Of a stretch of DNA of 64,000 nt, positions 10,940-22,419 are shown piece by piece. Source of the stretch: Sphagnum compactum (Eukaryota; Bryophyta; Sphagnopsida; Sphagnales); contig OZ234501.1 of NCBI GenBank assembly GCA_965153455.1, positions 5,332,001 through 5,396,000 of the forward strand, in the 5' to 3' direction. The notes under the pieces are model-generated. The model was not told where the DNA came from. It searched no databases and saw only the letters and a list, made by a program, of their open reading frames with translations. Both the position numbers and the translations under genes were made by a program. How positions within the stretch are numbered: the stretch's first letter is position 1; each line of letters starts with the position of its first letter.

Positions 10940-12060
10940 ATATTATTCATATAATGAATCTAAAATTAATATTTCAGTTATGAAATGTATATATATTTCA
11001 ATTTAAAAATTGATATTTTATTTTTAGAAATATTTGTGTGAATTTGAATTTTTTATTTGCATTATGATTTTTTTGTTTCATTAAAAATCAATATTTGAAC
11101 TGTAAACATTCTTATTCAAAATTTGAAAACTGATATTTCAATACTGGAAATTCTTATTTCAATTCTAAAAATTATATATGAACCTGAAAATTGTTATTCC
11201 AATTCTGAAACATTTTATTTGAATCTAAAAATCAATATTCGGATTTGAAGTTTTAAATATCAATTTTTTAAATTGTTAGTTTTCTTCAAAAATATATGTT
11301 TGAGTATAAAATTACAATTCAAATTATGAAAATTATATTTAAACATTAAAATTGATGTTTCCATTCTGAAAATTGATATTCAAATTATATATAAGATTAA
11401 AAAACATTTGAATCTAAAAATTGTTATTTTAAATTCTAAATTTTTTTATTGGAATTCTTTGTTTAATTATTTGAATTCAAAACTAATATTTCAATTCTGA
11501 ATTTTTACATTTAATTTTTTTAAAAAAGAATTGATCCTTAAAATTATATTTCAATTCTAAAAACTATTATTTCAATTCTTTAAAGAATTAGTTGAATTTG
11601 ATATTTGATATTTGAATCTGGAATTTTGCTATTTCAATTCCTTACAACATTATTTGAATTTTTTAAATTTTTATTTAAATTCAAAAAGCTTATTTCTAAA
11701 ATTTGATATTTGAATTCTAAATTATTATTTTCGATTCTAATAATTAATATTTCAATTTTCAGTTTTTAAATTTAAATTTAAAAACTTATTTGATTTGAAA
11801 CTTGAAATTGCAATTCCAAATTATTATTTTGGTTTCTCAGAATTAATATTTCAATTCAGAAAATTATTAATTGAGTCTAAAAATGGACATTTCAATTTTG
11901 AATCTGAAAATTGACATTTGAATTCTGATTTTTTAAATTTAAATTCTTTCACCTAAAAAATGATATTTGAATTCTGAATAGTTTTTTTGGAATTTAAAAT
12001 GATTATTTCAATTCCAAAAATTATTGATTGAATTTTAAGGTTTTTTCTATTAGTGTTATC
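10940..12060 (+). repeat. Degenerate AT-rich tandem array
   Basis: Dozens of imperfect units of roughly 25-35 bases of the type 'ttgaattctgaaaattgata' are seen, with the phrases 'atttcaattc' and 'atttgaatct' alternating. No unit is intact enough to define an exact period by eye. Confidence 0.55.
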
Positions 12061-13094
12061 CATAATGAATCACTTTTATAAATATTTATAAATGAATATA
12101 TTTATTACTTATAAGTTACACTAAATAATTATTTTTAAAACATATATTTTTACATTATATATTTTAATTCTTATAGTAAAAGAAATGAATTACCGTAATT
12201 AATGTTACATTACTTTAATTCAGATAAGAATTAATTATAGTATATGCATAATTTTTTTTAATTGAACATAATTATTCACAATTTTGTAATTTATAACTTT
12301 AAATCTGAATTAAAATTTTGGAAAAATTATAATGTAGTTAAAATAATTATTGTAATGATTGTAATTTCAGGAATTATTATAAAGTAATTTAATTTTTTAT
12401 TTCTAAGAATTCTGTAACTACTTATCTATGATAGATTTTTTTACAATAATAAATTTATTTATATAATGATTAATGTAACCATTTTATTATTAATTATAAA
12501 GAAATCGTGTAAGATTTTTTTAATAACAATTTTTTTTCATTATTTTTTACTTGAAAAAAATATTTTAAATAGTTATTTTTAAAATTAAGTAATTATCTTT
12601 TTTTACATTAATTATATTATCTATAATTCGACTAGATATATAAAAATAATGAAACATTTTAGTTATTTATTTATCTTTGAATTATGTATTGACAACTTGT
12701 GAGAAACTAAATAGCTAGTTAGTTAAATATTAATAAATTATTATTTATTTAATAGTTGATAATGAATACTTACTATTTGTAATGTATAGTTTATATTTTA
12801 AATGTATTTTAAATCTAATCATTATTATTTAAATGGTTATATAATTATCCAATGAGCCATGTACTTGAATTGTTTATAAATCTAAAACCTAAGAATAGAA
12901 GGCATGAGGAAAGTTTTGGAATTGCAATTTAGTTTGTGAAAAAGTTACAATTTGAAAACTTATCCCATATTGTTTATTCTCCATTCCTATTTTGAACATT
13001 ATATAAACAAAGGATGTGATCATCAAATTTCACATTAAGAAATTTGTGCACATGGGATGAGCGAATCAAAAGGCTTAACCCAAAAGATAAATTA

Positions 13095-13335
13095 AAATTA
13101 TGCATAATTTTAAACTATCAACCTCCCCAACCTACTTGTCTACCTAACTAGGTAGATACATAATATGACCTACCCACCTAGGTCAACCTATGTACCTACC
13201 TATCTAAGTACCTACTTATATGAGTAGGTATTTAGCCTAAGAAGGTAGACCTACTTACCTACCTTTTTACCTAAGTAGGTAGGTAGCCAAATATGTAGCC
13301 TAGGTTTGTAGTTGCCTATTTATGTACTTATTTAA
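13095..13335. repeat. CTAC/GTAG-type degenerate tetranucleotide array
   Basis: Repeats of ctacctaactaggtaggta type run through this stretch, switching strand sense several times so that many short self-complementary runs occur. A close relative lies at 59700-59920. Confidence 0.6.
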
Positions 13336-13843
13336 GCACCTACTAACCTAATATTAATATTTTGTATTAAATTCATCTTAAAGTGCCACCTAGCATATTT
13401 ACATTGGGCCACGTGTCATAATATAAGATCATCCAAGCATTTGAATTAAACGTCCTAGATTATTTCAAAATAATAATTATTATTATATTTTAAATAATTC
13501 AATATTAGAACACATGGCAACACATCATTTGCCCTCAATTGTGACCAAAATAGTTACATCGTAGTCGCATGTGACAATACGTATACAATGGAGTCAAAGG
13601 ATGAACTTGTATTTGTTAACTTTTTATTTCATCCAATACCCCTTGTCATTTGCAACTAATGTCTCATGCAACTTGTCCAAAATAACTAATGAGATTTTAG
13701 TCGCAAATGTAGCTTGTGACTAAATTTTAATGGCAAAGACCAATCGAGAATACATGTTTTTCTTCTAATGAACCCAGTAGTAGACTGTCTACTACACAAA
13801 ACAGAACAACCCGGGCCCCCTATCATTATTTCCATTTGGGATT

Positions 13844-15058
13844 ATGCCACCAAGGAATACAACCCATTTCATAAGAGCTGATGTAAAAGCAAAGGTGAAA
13901 GCAATTACAGAAAGTTTCACAATTGAAAGCTCTTGTGAATTGCCTCCTCCCTCGGCAGAAGTGAAAATCAATGGACTTTATGTTCTTCTATCAGAAACAA
14001 ACATTGTGATCGACATGAAAATCTTGGAAAAGCCTTAAAAGACTATGGCGCTTTTGATGAAAATGGAAACAAAAGTTGCTTTGGGCAACATGCTCGTTTC
14101 TGCATTTGGCCAATGGTACCTTCATCTACCTATAAGTATTATAAGGTTTGCAATATTTTGTTTTTTTTTGTTCTTGCTTTTAGACAATGTTTTCTTACCC
14201 TTTTCTTTTTCCATGCAAGTTGGTGGAAGGATTGAAAGGACAAGCCACATTAGTGACATTGTCAAACAATCCCTTAATGCATGGACATCTAGAGGGGGTG
14301 GAGATAACACAATGAACAAGTTTAATCAAATGAAGTGCCTTTGGAAATACTTGCAGTACCTACAACTGAAAAAGGAGTATGATGATAAAAAGGTAAGAGC
14401 TATAGAAACTTTGAAGAAAAAGGAGGACTATGTTTAACAGGAACTGCACAAATTTGACAAACATGTCAAGGCCATAGAAGAGAAGGCAAAATGGGGTTGG
14501 TCACCATTATACCATCTGCTGAAATGTTTTCATGTCCAAGTTGGATCTCAATGCCTTTGGGAACACACTAAAGAAGAGCTATAGAACATCATGTTAGAAA
14601 TGGATAAGGAATTGCATCCATTCTCATTTAACATGGAATGCCCTCACATCATCTACACATTCAAGTTGTTTTGTAGAAGCAGTTTCGAAAGACTACATCC
14701 ACTTGCTCATGCGAATACGAGGTTGACTCACCGCAACATCCTTCATTATTACCAAGATGAGTCCCATTCCATCAAATTAACAATAACAATCCAAGACATT
14801 TTGGATTACAAATTTTTATGGTTTCCAAAACAACAACAATGCATTGAAGAAGTCAAGCAATGTCGTCAAGACTTGCTAGGCCTTGTTGGATTTATCTTTA
14901 ACAACAAGAGCCAGTTGTTGAGAAGACTTTAGGGTTCATGTCAAATATTGCTTATAGAGCAATTTCAGACATGCAAAAAGTGGGAATGACATCGGAGTTG
15001 CAAGCTATGTGGTGCACTTCCACAGATGGCCATGATGACAGAACTCATTTGGAATAGG
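13844..15058 (+). pseudogene. Unidentified MULE accessory gene, decayed
   Basis: Coding-like sequence begins at an ATG at 13844, shifts frame near 14010, and continues to a probable 74-bp intron at 14146-14219 (AAG/GTTTGC to GCAAG). It resumes with a frame containing a Lys/Glu-rich helical segment at about 14320-14430, has a stop at 14435, then runs in pieces to a possible donor near 15058. Recognisable runs include FGQHARFCIWPMVPSS and TSRGGGDNTMNKFNQMKC. I do not recognise the family. It shares the strand of the exon at 7742-8068 and may be part of one gene that ended in the Ulp1-like domain now at 20890-21530 on the other strand (see the inversion finding). At least two frameshifts and several stops make it non-functional. 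Confidence 0.45.
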
Positions 15059-15696
15059 TATTTGATTTAATTTGTTGCCATCTTAGCCGCTAATATCTCA
15101 CTAGTTTAATAGAAAGCAACATTGCAAAGTACCCCTGCATTACAAAAACCTAACCTTTGAACTTGGCACCTTTAGGTGGTTTTTGAAGCTTTGTTTGTTC
15201 AAGAAGAAATAGACATTGGCTAGGTCTTCCCTGGGAAACTTTCCCTTACAGCCGATGGAACTATTCAAACAAGCATTTTAAATGCACCATTACATTGGTT
15301 GAAATCATGGATTGTCAAGTCCTTGATTTGCATGTGAAGTTCGGCAGAATCAAACCCCTTTTGGCAGTTGTAATAGATGTGAACAGCACCTCAAAACACT
15401 AGGGTCATTGTCTTTAACTACGCCTTGCATGTTTGAGTTTATTTATCAACACGGTTATTTATCAAAATTTTAACTTTGCAATGCAATTTTTTTGGCATTG
15501 TTTTCTTGCTTTTTTGGAAAGGTTCATTTGTCATTGATGATATTTTTGACCTCCAAGCATAGACATTAGATTATATATGTTAGTTGTCAACATGCTAAAA
15601 TATTGAATTTTGTTTCTCAATCTTCAAGCAAAACCATCATTGACACTTGTAGCTGAAATTACAATTATGAAACAAGTTGGTGACAATGGTCAAAAT
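15059..15696. other. MULE interior up to the retrotransposon junction
   Basis: Plus-strand coding-like fragments with many stops (15180-15430) probably continue the accessory gene. The junction to integrase sequence is near 15697. Confidence 0.35.
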
Positions 15697-16725
15697 GACC
15701 AATGTCAAAGAATAGGTAACATGTTGACCAAAAATTTGGCCAAATTGGTTATTACATTATTTGAAGAACCATTTCAAAAATGGGGATTGGATTTTATTGA
15801 ACTTGTTAAACCTACAAGCAGATTGTTAGGCAACCGGTACATTTTGGTAGCCACTGATATGCAACAAAACGGTGGAAGCTTGAGCACTCCACACCAACAC
15901 TGTTGTAGTAACCGCTAAGTTTTTATATGAACACATTCTCACAAAATTTGGATGTCCATTAACCATTGTGACCGATCAAGGTACCCATTTTATCAATGGT
16001 GCGATCAGATATCTTACTAACCATTTCATTCTTAGACATACTAGTTCTATTGTTTATTATCCACAAGGAAGTGGATAAGTTGAGTCTACAAATAAGGTTT
16101 TTGGAACCTTATTAGCCAAACTGGTTAATGAAAATAGAAATGATTAGGATGAACACCTATCCACAGTCTTATTTTCATATCGAACTGCTTACAAAGTTGG
16201 AACCAGTCATACCCCCTTTCAGCTAGTATATGGGTTACATCCAGTATTACTTACAAAATATTTGTTACCATATAGACCTGGTGACAATAGTTTTCCACAA
16301 CATGTTAGAGTCTTAACTAATCAACTATTTGAGTTAGAGAAACTACAAGAAAATAGGTTGATTGGACTAGATTTAGTTGCTTTTAACCAGTGGAATAGAT
16401 CATTATGGTCACAAAACCAATTATTGAAACCAAGTTTCTATTTGGAGACTATGTATTATGGTTTCCAAGGATTGTTTCCAAACATGCTCCCAAATTTCAG
16501 AGATGATGGTTTGGACCCTATTGGATACAATACTATTTACTTAATAATACAGTTTTACTTATCACCATTGATAAGTTTGATCCTAACTCAATGCTTGTCA
16601 ACATCAATAAGTTGAAGCCATACAAGTTCATTGAAAACAAAACCTTACAACTTGTATTGGTTAAACCTGGTGATCTGGTCACTGATGAACCTGTTCAAAC
16701 CAAAGAACTTGTACCACTATTGGTT
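15697..16725 (+). pseudogene. Ty3/gypsy integrase, core and GPY/F module, decayed
   Basis: The segment starts inside the zinc-binding domain (DQCQRIGN at about 15697) and continues into the catalytic core. The three catalytic acids can be placed: Asp in WGLDFIE (15790-15792), Asp in VTDQGTHF (15974-15976) and Glu in VESTN (16082-16084), the last two separated by exactly 35 codons. A GPY motif lies at 16513-16521, and a C-terminal stretch continues to about 16725. A frameshift near 15865 and stops at about 16079, 16147 and elsewhere inactivate it. The enzyme would have inserted the retroelement cDNA. The N-terminal half of the zinc-binding domain is missing here and is found on the minus strand ending near 21545. 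Confidence 0.85.
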
Positions 16726-17072
16726 TAACCTAAAGATTTTCAACTTGTAGGGTTTGAACCGATTTAATAATCATTTGACACTTGGCAACATTAAAGCAAC
16801 AGATGTGTTTGTTCATCATTATTTTAATATGCTTGCTCGGGACAATAATGTAGTGGTGAGTAATGATGCAAACAACATGTTTGGAAAGGCATTTATTGAT
16901 ATCTACCTTTTAGGAGTCTCTAACCCTAAAGGTTATGTCCATTCATAGCCACAAAGTCATTTTTGCATGAAGCAGTATAAAGAGCCGTTGCGTTCTTCAT
17001 TCTGTTTCTTCATTTTCATTTTCTTTTTCATATTAGTAGGGGCCATTAGTGAAAGTGCTTTAGAGGGGCTAA

Positions 17073-19629
17073 GATGAGAAGCAAGAGAGAAGGAGGTTGA
17101 AAGAAAGCTGAAGCTTTTAGGAGGGAACAAATTGAGAAAGAGAGAATGGAACATGTTCGATTAATTGGAGTGATTTATGTAGAACCGCTTGCTTCACATG
17201 CACCTACAGTAGAAGAAATTAGAATTTTTGAGGAAGAACAGAGAAGTAGGGAGTTGGAAGAAGAATTAGTAGTAGCACTGAACTTTCTAAGGAAAACCAC
17301 TATTTCTACAATAAAACCAGTACCACAAGTTATTGTTATTTCAAATTCAAAAGAAGAAGTGGAGGTTGGACCTCAACCTATGTCCAGGAACAACCACAAC
17401 CAATTCCTAAATCAAGACCTGTGGAGGAAAAATAACTACAGCAACTTGTGAGCAGTGGAGAAGTATTTCTCCAAGAATTCTTTGAAAAGGGACCTATTTC
17501 CAACATTATTCCTCAATGCCCAAGATTAGGAACAATAACTATGATGAAGTGAAAAGGCAAAACGCTTATAGAAGAATAGGTTGGGAAACCTGTTAAGAAG
17601 AAATTAGTGTCCAAGGTGAAGGAGAGCCAGAAGATGCTGGAATGCATGAAGATGGACTCCAACAAACTCAAATGGGTTAGACGAGCCAATTTGGAGAGCT
17701 TGTTCAACCTGCAATGGACAATGCCAAGAGAAGACCTGTTACGAGGCTTTCTACGAACCTGGAAACAATGAAAGATCGAAGAATTTTAGGGCAAGTATTT
17801 GGTTAAGAAATTCTGATTAATCAGGTACTAATTCATGAGCAACTTGGAATTTCCAATGGAGTAGTAGATGCTATTAATAAAATTTTAAAAAGCCAAAACT
17901 GCCTTAAAAAGAATTGCAGGACCACATGCTTTTGTTGAGAATGAATAATGGAGTGTAATGCGCATGAAAGAAGAATTTCATGCAAGATTTACAGCTATTC
18001 TTCAAATTCTATATTAGAGGGAGAGGTTAGTTTATTTCAACAATCAGATTGCCATTATTTTTTACCTAACCAATAGGGGGCAACCTGTTAATTGGTGTTC
18101 TATATTGTGAACCCAATTACTGGTTGAACTAACTCGTTAGATTGAACGTTAGAAAAGGGCAGCAACTAATTCGGTTTCTAGCAAGATTAAAGTGGATAAT
18201 GGTTATTCAGGGCCTATCTTAGACATTCTATTTAAGAAGTGGTTCCCTTTATCTGAAATGCCTTCACTAATAATAGCAACTCCAGAGGAACTTGTATCAT
18301 TAACAAGCCAAGAGCATTAGGTTGCACAACAATGACAGGTTTCACCTAACCTATTACCAGGGAGCAGTTCTTGAAAGAAAGAAAACCAGCATGCTTAACT
18401 ACAACATCATCTTTACCCACACGTTAGTCCCATCGATTAAAAATGCATATAGATTCACCTAAACCAAGGGATTGTTAAACCCTGAACATGTTACCTCACC
18501 ACCAAGAAAAAAGTCTAGGACTATTTTTGGATCACCGATTTATGATTCAGAAAAGGATGAGTAGCAAACTTGTTCAAATGAGATTGGAGGTAGGGGAGGA
18601 GAAGAGCTTGATGCAATAGCCATGCAAGGCAGCATTAAGGAAGAACTTGAACCCAACCTAGATAAGGTAATTGACAACATTCAAATTGAACCTGTTGTAT
18701 CTACTAAACCTGTAATTTCAATTACAGAACATGCAGCTATAGCTACAGAATCATTCCAACATGTTCAACATGTAGTTGAACCTGTATAAATTAAAAAACC
18801 CATAGTTTTCTAAATTTCAACCTCTCCCAGTTTTTGGTCATTCCACAGAAACTCTGAGATAGATTAGCATTTTTTAAAGCAAGTTGCTCAAAATGCCACA
18901 ACTTGGTCAGGAACATTGCAAGAATTGTCAAACCTTAAAGTTGAGTTTGAGCAAGTCAAGGAAAATATGTTTGAGACCCATAATTGCCTTCAAACCTGTA
19001 ACCTAGAGCTAGAAACAATGCAAAGAACTTTGAAGAATCATGACAAAGAACTGGTCACAATCAAAGGACAATTGAATAGGGTCTAGCATAAAAACGAGAA
19101 CATGTCCAATAAGTTGAATGAGGCAAAATAGGCTGCTAGGAAAGTTGAGAACTTGCAGCAAAAGTATGCTGAGCTCAACCAACTCAAATGGAAAACCCAT
19201 AATGATTTGATTCGTCTCCAAGTTGATTTGGAGTGGATGACAAGAGATTATGCCAAAATTGAGGAGTCCAGTTTGGAACAACATGGTATTATAACCAGTT
19301 TGGAGCATACCTGTCAAGATCTCAAGGAACAACAGGTAGCTGCCCGCATAAAATTTGACAGGGAGAAGCAAAGTCTCACTACTCAAATCCAAAATTGGAA
19401 GCGTCAATATGAGACAACCAAGGTACAATTGAATAAACCTAGCCCCATTCTACATGTTAGAATGAACAAGTTGAAGGAGTTTGAAGAGTTATTGTTGGAA
19501 AATACCTTACTCAAAGTGCAAAACCAAGCCTTGGGAGATAGAAATCCCAAGTGGAAGGTGGTGGCAAACTATTCAAGAGTTCACAAAAGAGCAAATTCAA
19601 GACAATATAAAGTTGGCTTGCTCTGCTGA
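17073..19629 (+). pseudogene. Gypsy 3' accessory ORF with coiled coil, decayed
   Basis: Between integrase and the LTR lies about 3.5 kb, unusually long for Ty3/gypsy, with coding character. A start near 17073 leads into a Lys/Glu-rich helix and the frame EQIEKERMEHVRLIGVIYVE. Further pieces continue in shifting frames. From about 18880 to 19629 one frame encodes a long Gln/Glu/Lys/Leu-rich helix with heptad spacing, a predicted coiled coil, interrupted by stops at 19084 and 19129. The position matches that of extra or env-like ORFs in some plant gypsy lineages, but I see no signal peptide or membrane anchor, so an envelope function is not supported. The protein is unidentified. Many frameshifts show it is dead. 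Confidence 0.55.
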
Positions 19630-20263
19630 ATAGAGTTATCAACTCGAGCTACAAGCTGACCAAACTACTTTTCCCTGATTTCAAATACGAACCCCCAAGT
19701 TTTGTGTTTGTGGAAATTGGAACTAGTAGCAAAATTCTAGCAATGCCATCTATGGTACAACTTGTTACTAAACCAATTAGTCCATTAAGAGGTGGAATAG
19801 GTTTAAAATTCATACCCTTACATGTTTAGACTTTTACCAATACTTGTTTTAGTAACCATTGTTGTCAATCAACTTATGGAAGGTAGTTAAAGATCTAACA
19901 AGAAACATGATGAATTTGTTAATCCTTCATATACTATATTAGATAGTAGATTAAAGTCTTTGGAATTCTTATCTACTAGTGTACCTCTGACCCCACACTA
20001 AATAGGTGTGGGTCAGGAGGTTATTTTGATATCAAATACCCCGCATACCTCGAAGGTATACACAACACCCATTGTGACCTTTGAAGACACATTTGATCGA
20101 TAGAAGACTACAATGCTAACCGGTCTTCAAATCTTGAGTCAAGTTGAATTTATGCAGGTAGTAGGTGCTGAACCTATCGAAAAAATCATCAATTAACCGA
20201 TTATAGAAGGCTAAAAGTAACTTGGACCTTTGAGCTAACATTTTGAAGATGAAATGTAGATTT
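19630..20263 (+). other. 3' internal region of the gypsy element
   Basis: This region precedes the polypurine tract. From about 19750 it is closely similar to 26470-26985, the same part of a second copy. Residual coding of the accessory ORF (VQLVTKP.SPLRGG) is visible at the left end. Confidence 0.6.
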
Positions 20264-20264
20264 C

Positions 20265-20276
20265 AAAGGGGGATAA
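20265..20276 (+). promoter_or_regulatory. Polypurine tract
   Basis: The sequence AAAGGGGGATAA lies directly before the TG that opens the LTR, the expected position of the plus-strand primer of reverse transcription. The related copy has a weakened tract (caataagggataa) at 26978-26991. Confidence 0.7.
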
Positions 20277-20869
20277 TGTTATCCATATTTGGTAACAAGT
20301 GACTTAATAGGTTGATAGTATAAGCAAGTTATTAAACCTATAGGTGTCATAACCTGTTATTTAAACTAACATGTAGTATTAACCTAACAAGTTATTAAAC
20401 CTAGTAGGTAATGACTGGGTTAAGAAGATAGGTTGACAAGTTAGTCAATAGGTAATCTGTAGAATCTGTACTTGATAGAATCGATAGTTGGATAGGTAGT
20501 TAGGTAGGGTGTATTTTTTTGAAATTTTGAACTGATAGTCTAGGTACTGGCTAATGACTATTTATAATGGTCAGTTATGACTGTTGAATTGGTGAGTATA
20601 AGATTAGGAGGACAGACCTATTGAGGGACTTTTGGATTTCATTCATGATTATGTGTTTCCACTTTTGAATTATGGAACATGGATCATTATTCTTTCAGCC
20701 TATTTCTTTCAAGTTTGAGTAATTTGTGTACATGTTAATTTAGGATTTGTAACAGCTTAAGTTTAATTTTGTGTGTTGTATGTACCTATTGTTGCTTTAG
20801 GAACCTGTTGTCGAGAAAATCCAGAGGTATCCTTAATGGGAATAGAAAAACCTTATTAAAAGGTTTTCA
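20277..20869 (+). repeat. LTR A of the gypsy element
   Basis: The LTR begins TGTTATCC directly after the polypurine tract and ends near 'ggttttca'. It is alignable along its length with 26992-27614 in the same orientation, roughly 85% identical by eye. The 3' boundary is approximate because the two copies differ by an insertion near the end. No primer-binding site follows, consistent with this being a 3' LTR. Confidence 0.7.
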
Positions 20870-20889
20870 AAAAAACATGTAGAACAACA

Positions 20890-21530
20890 TATAGTTGTGT
20901 TTAGTACATTTGCAAAAAAACTTGTGCATGGACAAAAAACAATTTTACACTTAAGGGCTTAAATGCACATACCTCAATGGATGATTCCATGTCTTTTGCC
21001 ATGTAGTTGCAAAACTTTTGTATGAATTTCATAACATAAAAGTTGCATTCCCACTCCGATTGTTGCTATGGACCATCAAGCCACACCCAACTAGATTTTG
21101 AAATTGTTCGTTTCCATGCACATGACCCTAAAAAGTTTCCTTTTATAATTACCCATACTTTTGCAAAAAAACGGTGTAAGATGGCATTGTGAAAGAGGTT
21201 TGTAGATCTGAAAGGATCATAATGAAACAAATGTTTTGCACTCAAGATCAAAAGACTCTAGTGATTAGCATCTTAGATTGGGAGAAATACTGCTTTCATT
21301 GTTATAAGCAACTTAAATTTTTTGCAGACGAATTGAGTGACATAATGCTCAGGCTCCCCCTTTTCTTTTCTCCAGTTCTTGACAATGTCCCACATATGGG
21401 AGTGTGTGATGTATAAATCATAGAATGAAAGATGTTTGTGTATAAACGACAACTTAAAGAAATCCATAGGGTAAGTGGAAAGGTGGCCCTCACTATAGTC
21501 GAGGAAGGTAACGTCTGTATCGATTCTCAA
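20890..21530 (-). pseudogene. Ulp1-like (C48) cysteine protease domain, decayed
   Basis: On the minus strand the sequence reads KLLITMKAVFLPI, a stop, DANH, a stop, then SLLILSAKHLFHYDPF and later SSWVWLDGP. This is the layout of Ulp1/SENP C48 proteases: a hydrophobic strand, N-H-W (His at 21261-21263; the Trp codon is a stop), a strand ending in Y-D (Asp at 21216-21218), and a Q-L-D-G-x-x-C-G segment. Here the Gln is Trp, and the Cys-Gly pair has become Gln-Gln after a stop, so catalysis is impossible. Ulp1 enzymes cleave SUMO-like modifiers. In plants such domains are carried by Kaonashi-type MULEs. It lies between gypsy fragments on the strand opposite to the accessory gene, explained by an inversion. 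Confidence 0.65.
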
Positions 21531-21544
21531 TTTCAAATAATTAG

Positions 21545-21671
21545 GTTCGACAATATTCATAAACATCTCAATTCATTGTCAACCACCAATAACTAACATC
21601 TAGGATCTTTTGCACAGTGATATCAGAAAAGAAATGTCTTCGTGCAACTCCTCCATGTAATTCTTGCAAAA
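21545..21671 (-). pseudogene. Integrase zinc-binding domain, N-terminal part
   Basis: The minus strand reads HFFSDITVQKILDVSYWW and then VYEYCRT before homology stops near 21545. This is the HHCC zinc-binding segment that precedes the gypsy integrase core. The expected next residues (C-D-x-C-Q-R) are at 15697 on the plus strand. Confidence 0.75.
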
Positions 21672-22260
21672 TTATGGATACCTGTTCTTGTTGCAGAATT
21701 TGACGAAACCAAATGGTTTAACCCTTTGGGCTAAATACTGCCTTTGGGATGTTGTAAGTCTTTTTGGCATCACTCCCTCCAATAGGTATTCAGTGTGGTT
21801 GGGTAATCTACTCAATGCATCTGCCATTAGATGGTATCTATTAGGTTTGTAAACAATTTTGAAGTCATATTCTAGAAATAATAGGAGCCATTTGGTTAAC
21901 CTACAAGAAACTTGTGGCTTGTTAATTAAATATACTAAAGCCATGTGATACACAAAGAATGTAAACCTGTTGCCTAATAGGTAATGCTTAAATTTGTGTA
22001 AGTCATAAACCATAGCTAAAGCTTTTCTTTCTCTAGTAGTATAATTTCTCTCAACAAAATTAAGTAATCTTGATGAGTACATAATACATTGATCTATTTT
22101 ACCTGTTGGGTTCTAGGCCAATATTGCCCCTACTATTAACTAAGATGCATTAGTGTGAACATGAAATTTTAATTCCTAGTTAGGATTGATAAGTATAGGA
22201 GCTTGAATGTACCGGTTTTGATATCCTCCTAAGCAGTTTGACATTCAACAATCCATTCAA
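21672..22260 (-). pseudogene. Gypsy RNase H domain, decayed
   Basis: From 22082 a frame reads NYTTRERKALAMVYDLHKFK and later VYHMALVYL and MADALSRLPN, the signature of gypsy RNase H. The catalytic Glu (in ERKALAM) and the last Asp (in ADALSR) are present. The Asp expected in the F-x-V-D-H motif is Tyr here. The connection region lies upstream at about 22090-22260 with several stops. The enzyme degraded RNA in RNA-DNA hybrids during replication. Confidence 0.85.
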
Positions 22261-22419
22261 ACACTTCAGCTTTTCTGAGTAACTTGGTGATTGGTGCCAT
22301 AACAGAAGCAAAATTCTTGATGAAACATCTATAAAACTAGGCCACTCCATTGAAGACTTGAATCTCTTGAGGTGTTTTGGGCATTGGCATTTTGACTAAA
22401 GCCTCTATTTTCTTAGGAT

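Larger units (their letters stand above)
10561..13760. mobile_element. AT-rich non-coding nested element
   Basis: This block of about 3.2 kb has three modules in order: an AT-rich tandem array (about 10940-12060, with diverged AT-rich sequence to 12850), a unique-looking segment around 12860-13090, and a CTAC/GTAG array (13095-13335). The same order recurs at 58190-60150. Both ends carry short motifs of the form TAGTCG..A and inverted matches such as 'aactattttggtcac' (10686 onwards) against its complement near 13540-13555. There is no coding capacity. It is most likely a large non-autonomous DNA element nested in the MULE. Exact termini were not found. Confidence 0.45.

Noticed and set aside
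17073-19629. Envelope gene in the gypsy element
   Set aside because: Position fits, but no signal peptide, cleavage motif or transmembrane helix is visible. The product is mainly charged helix and coiled coil.
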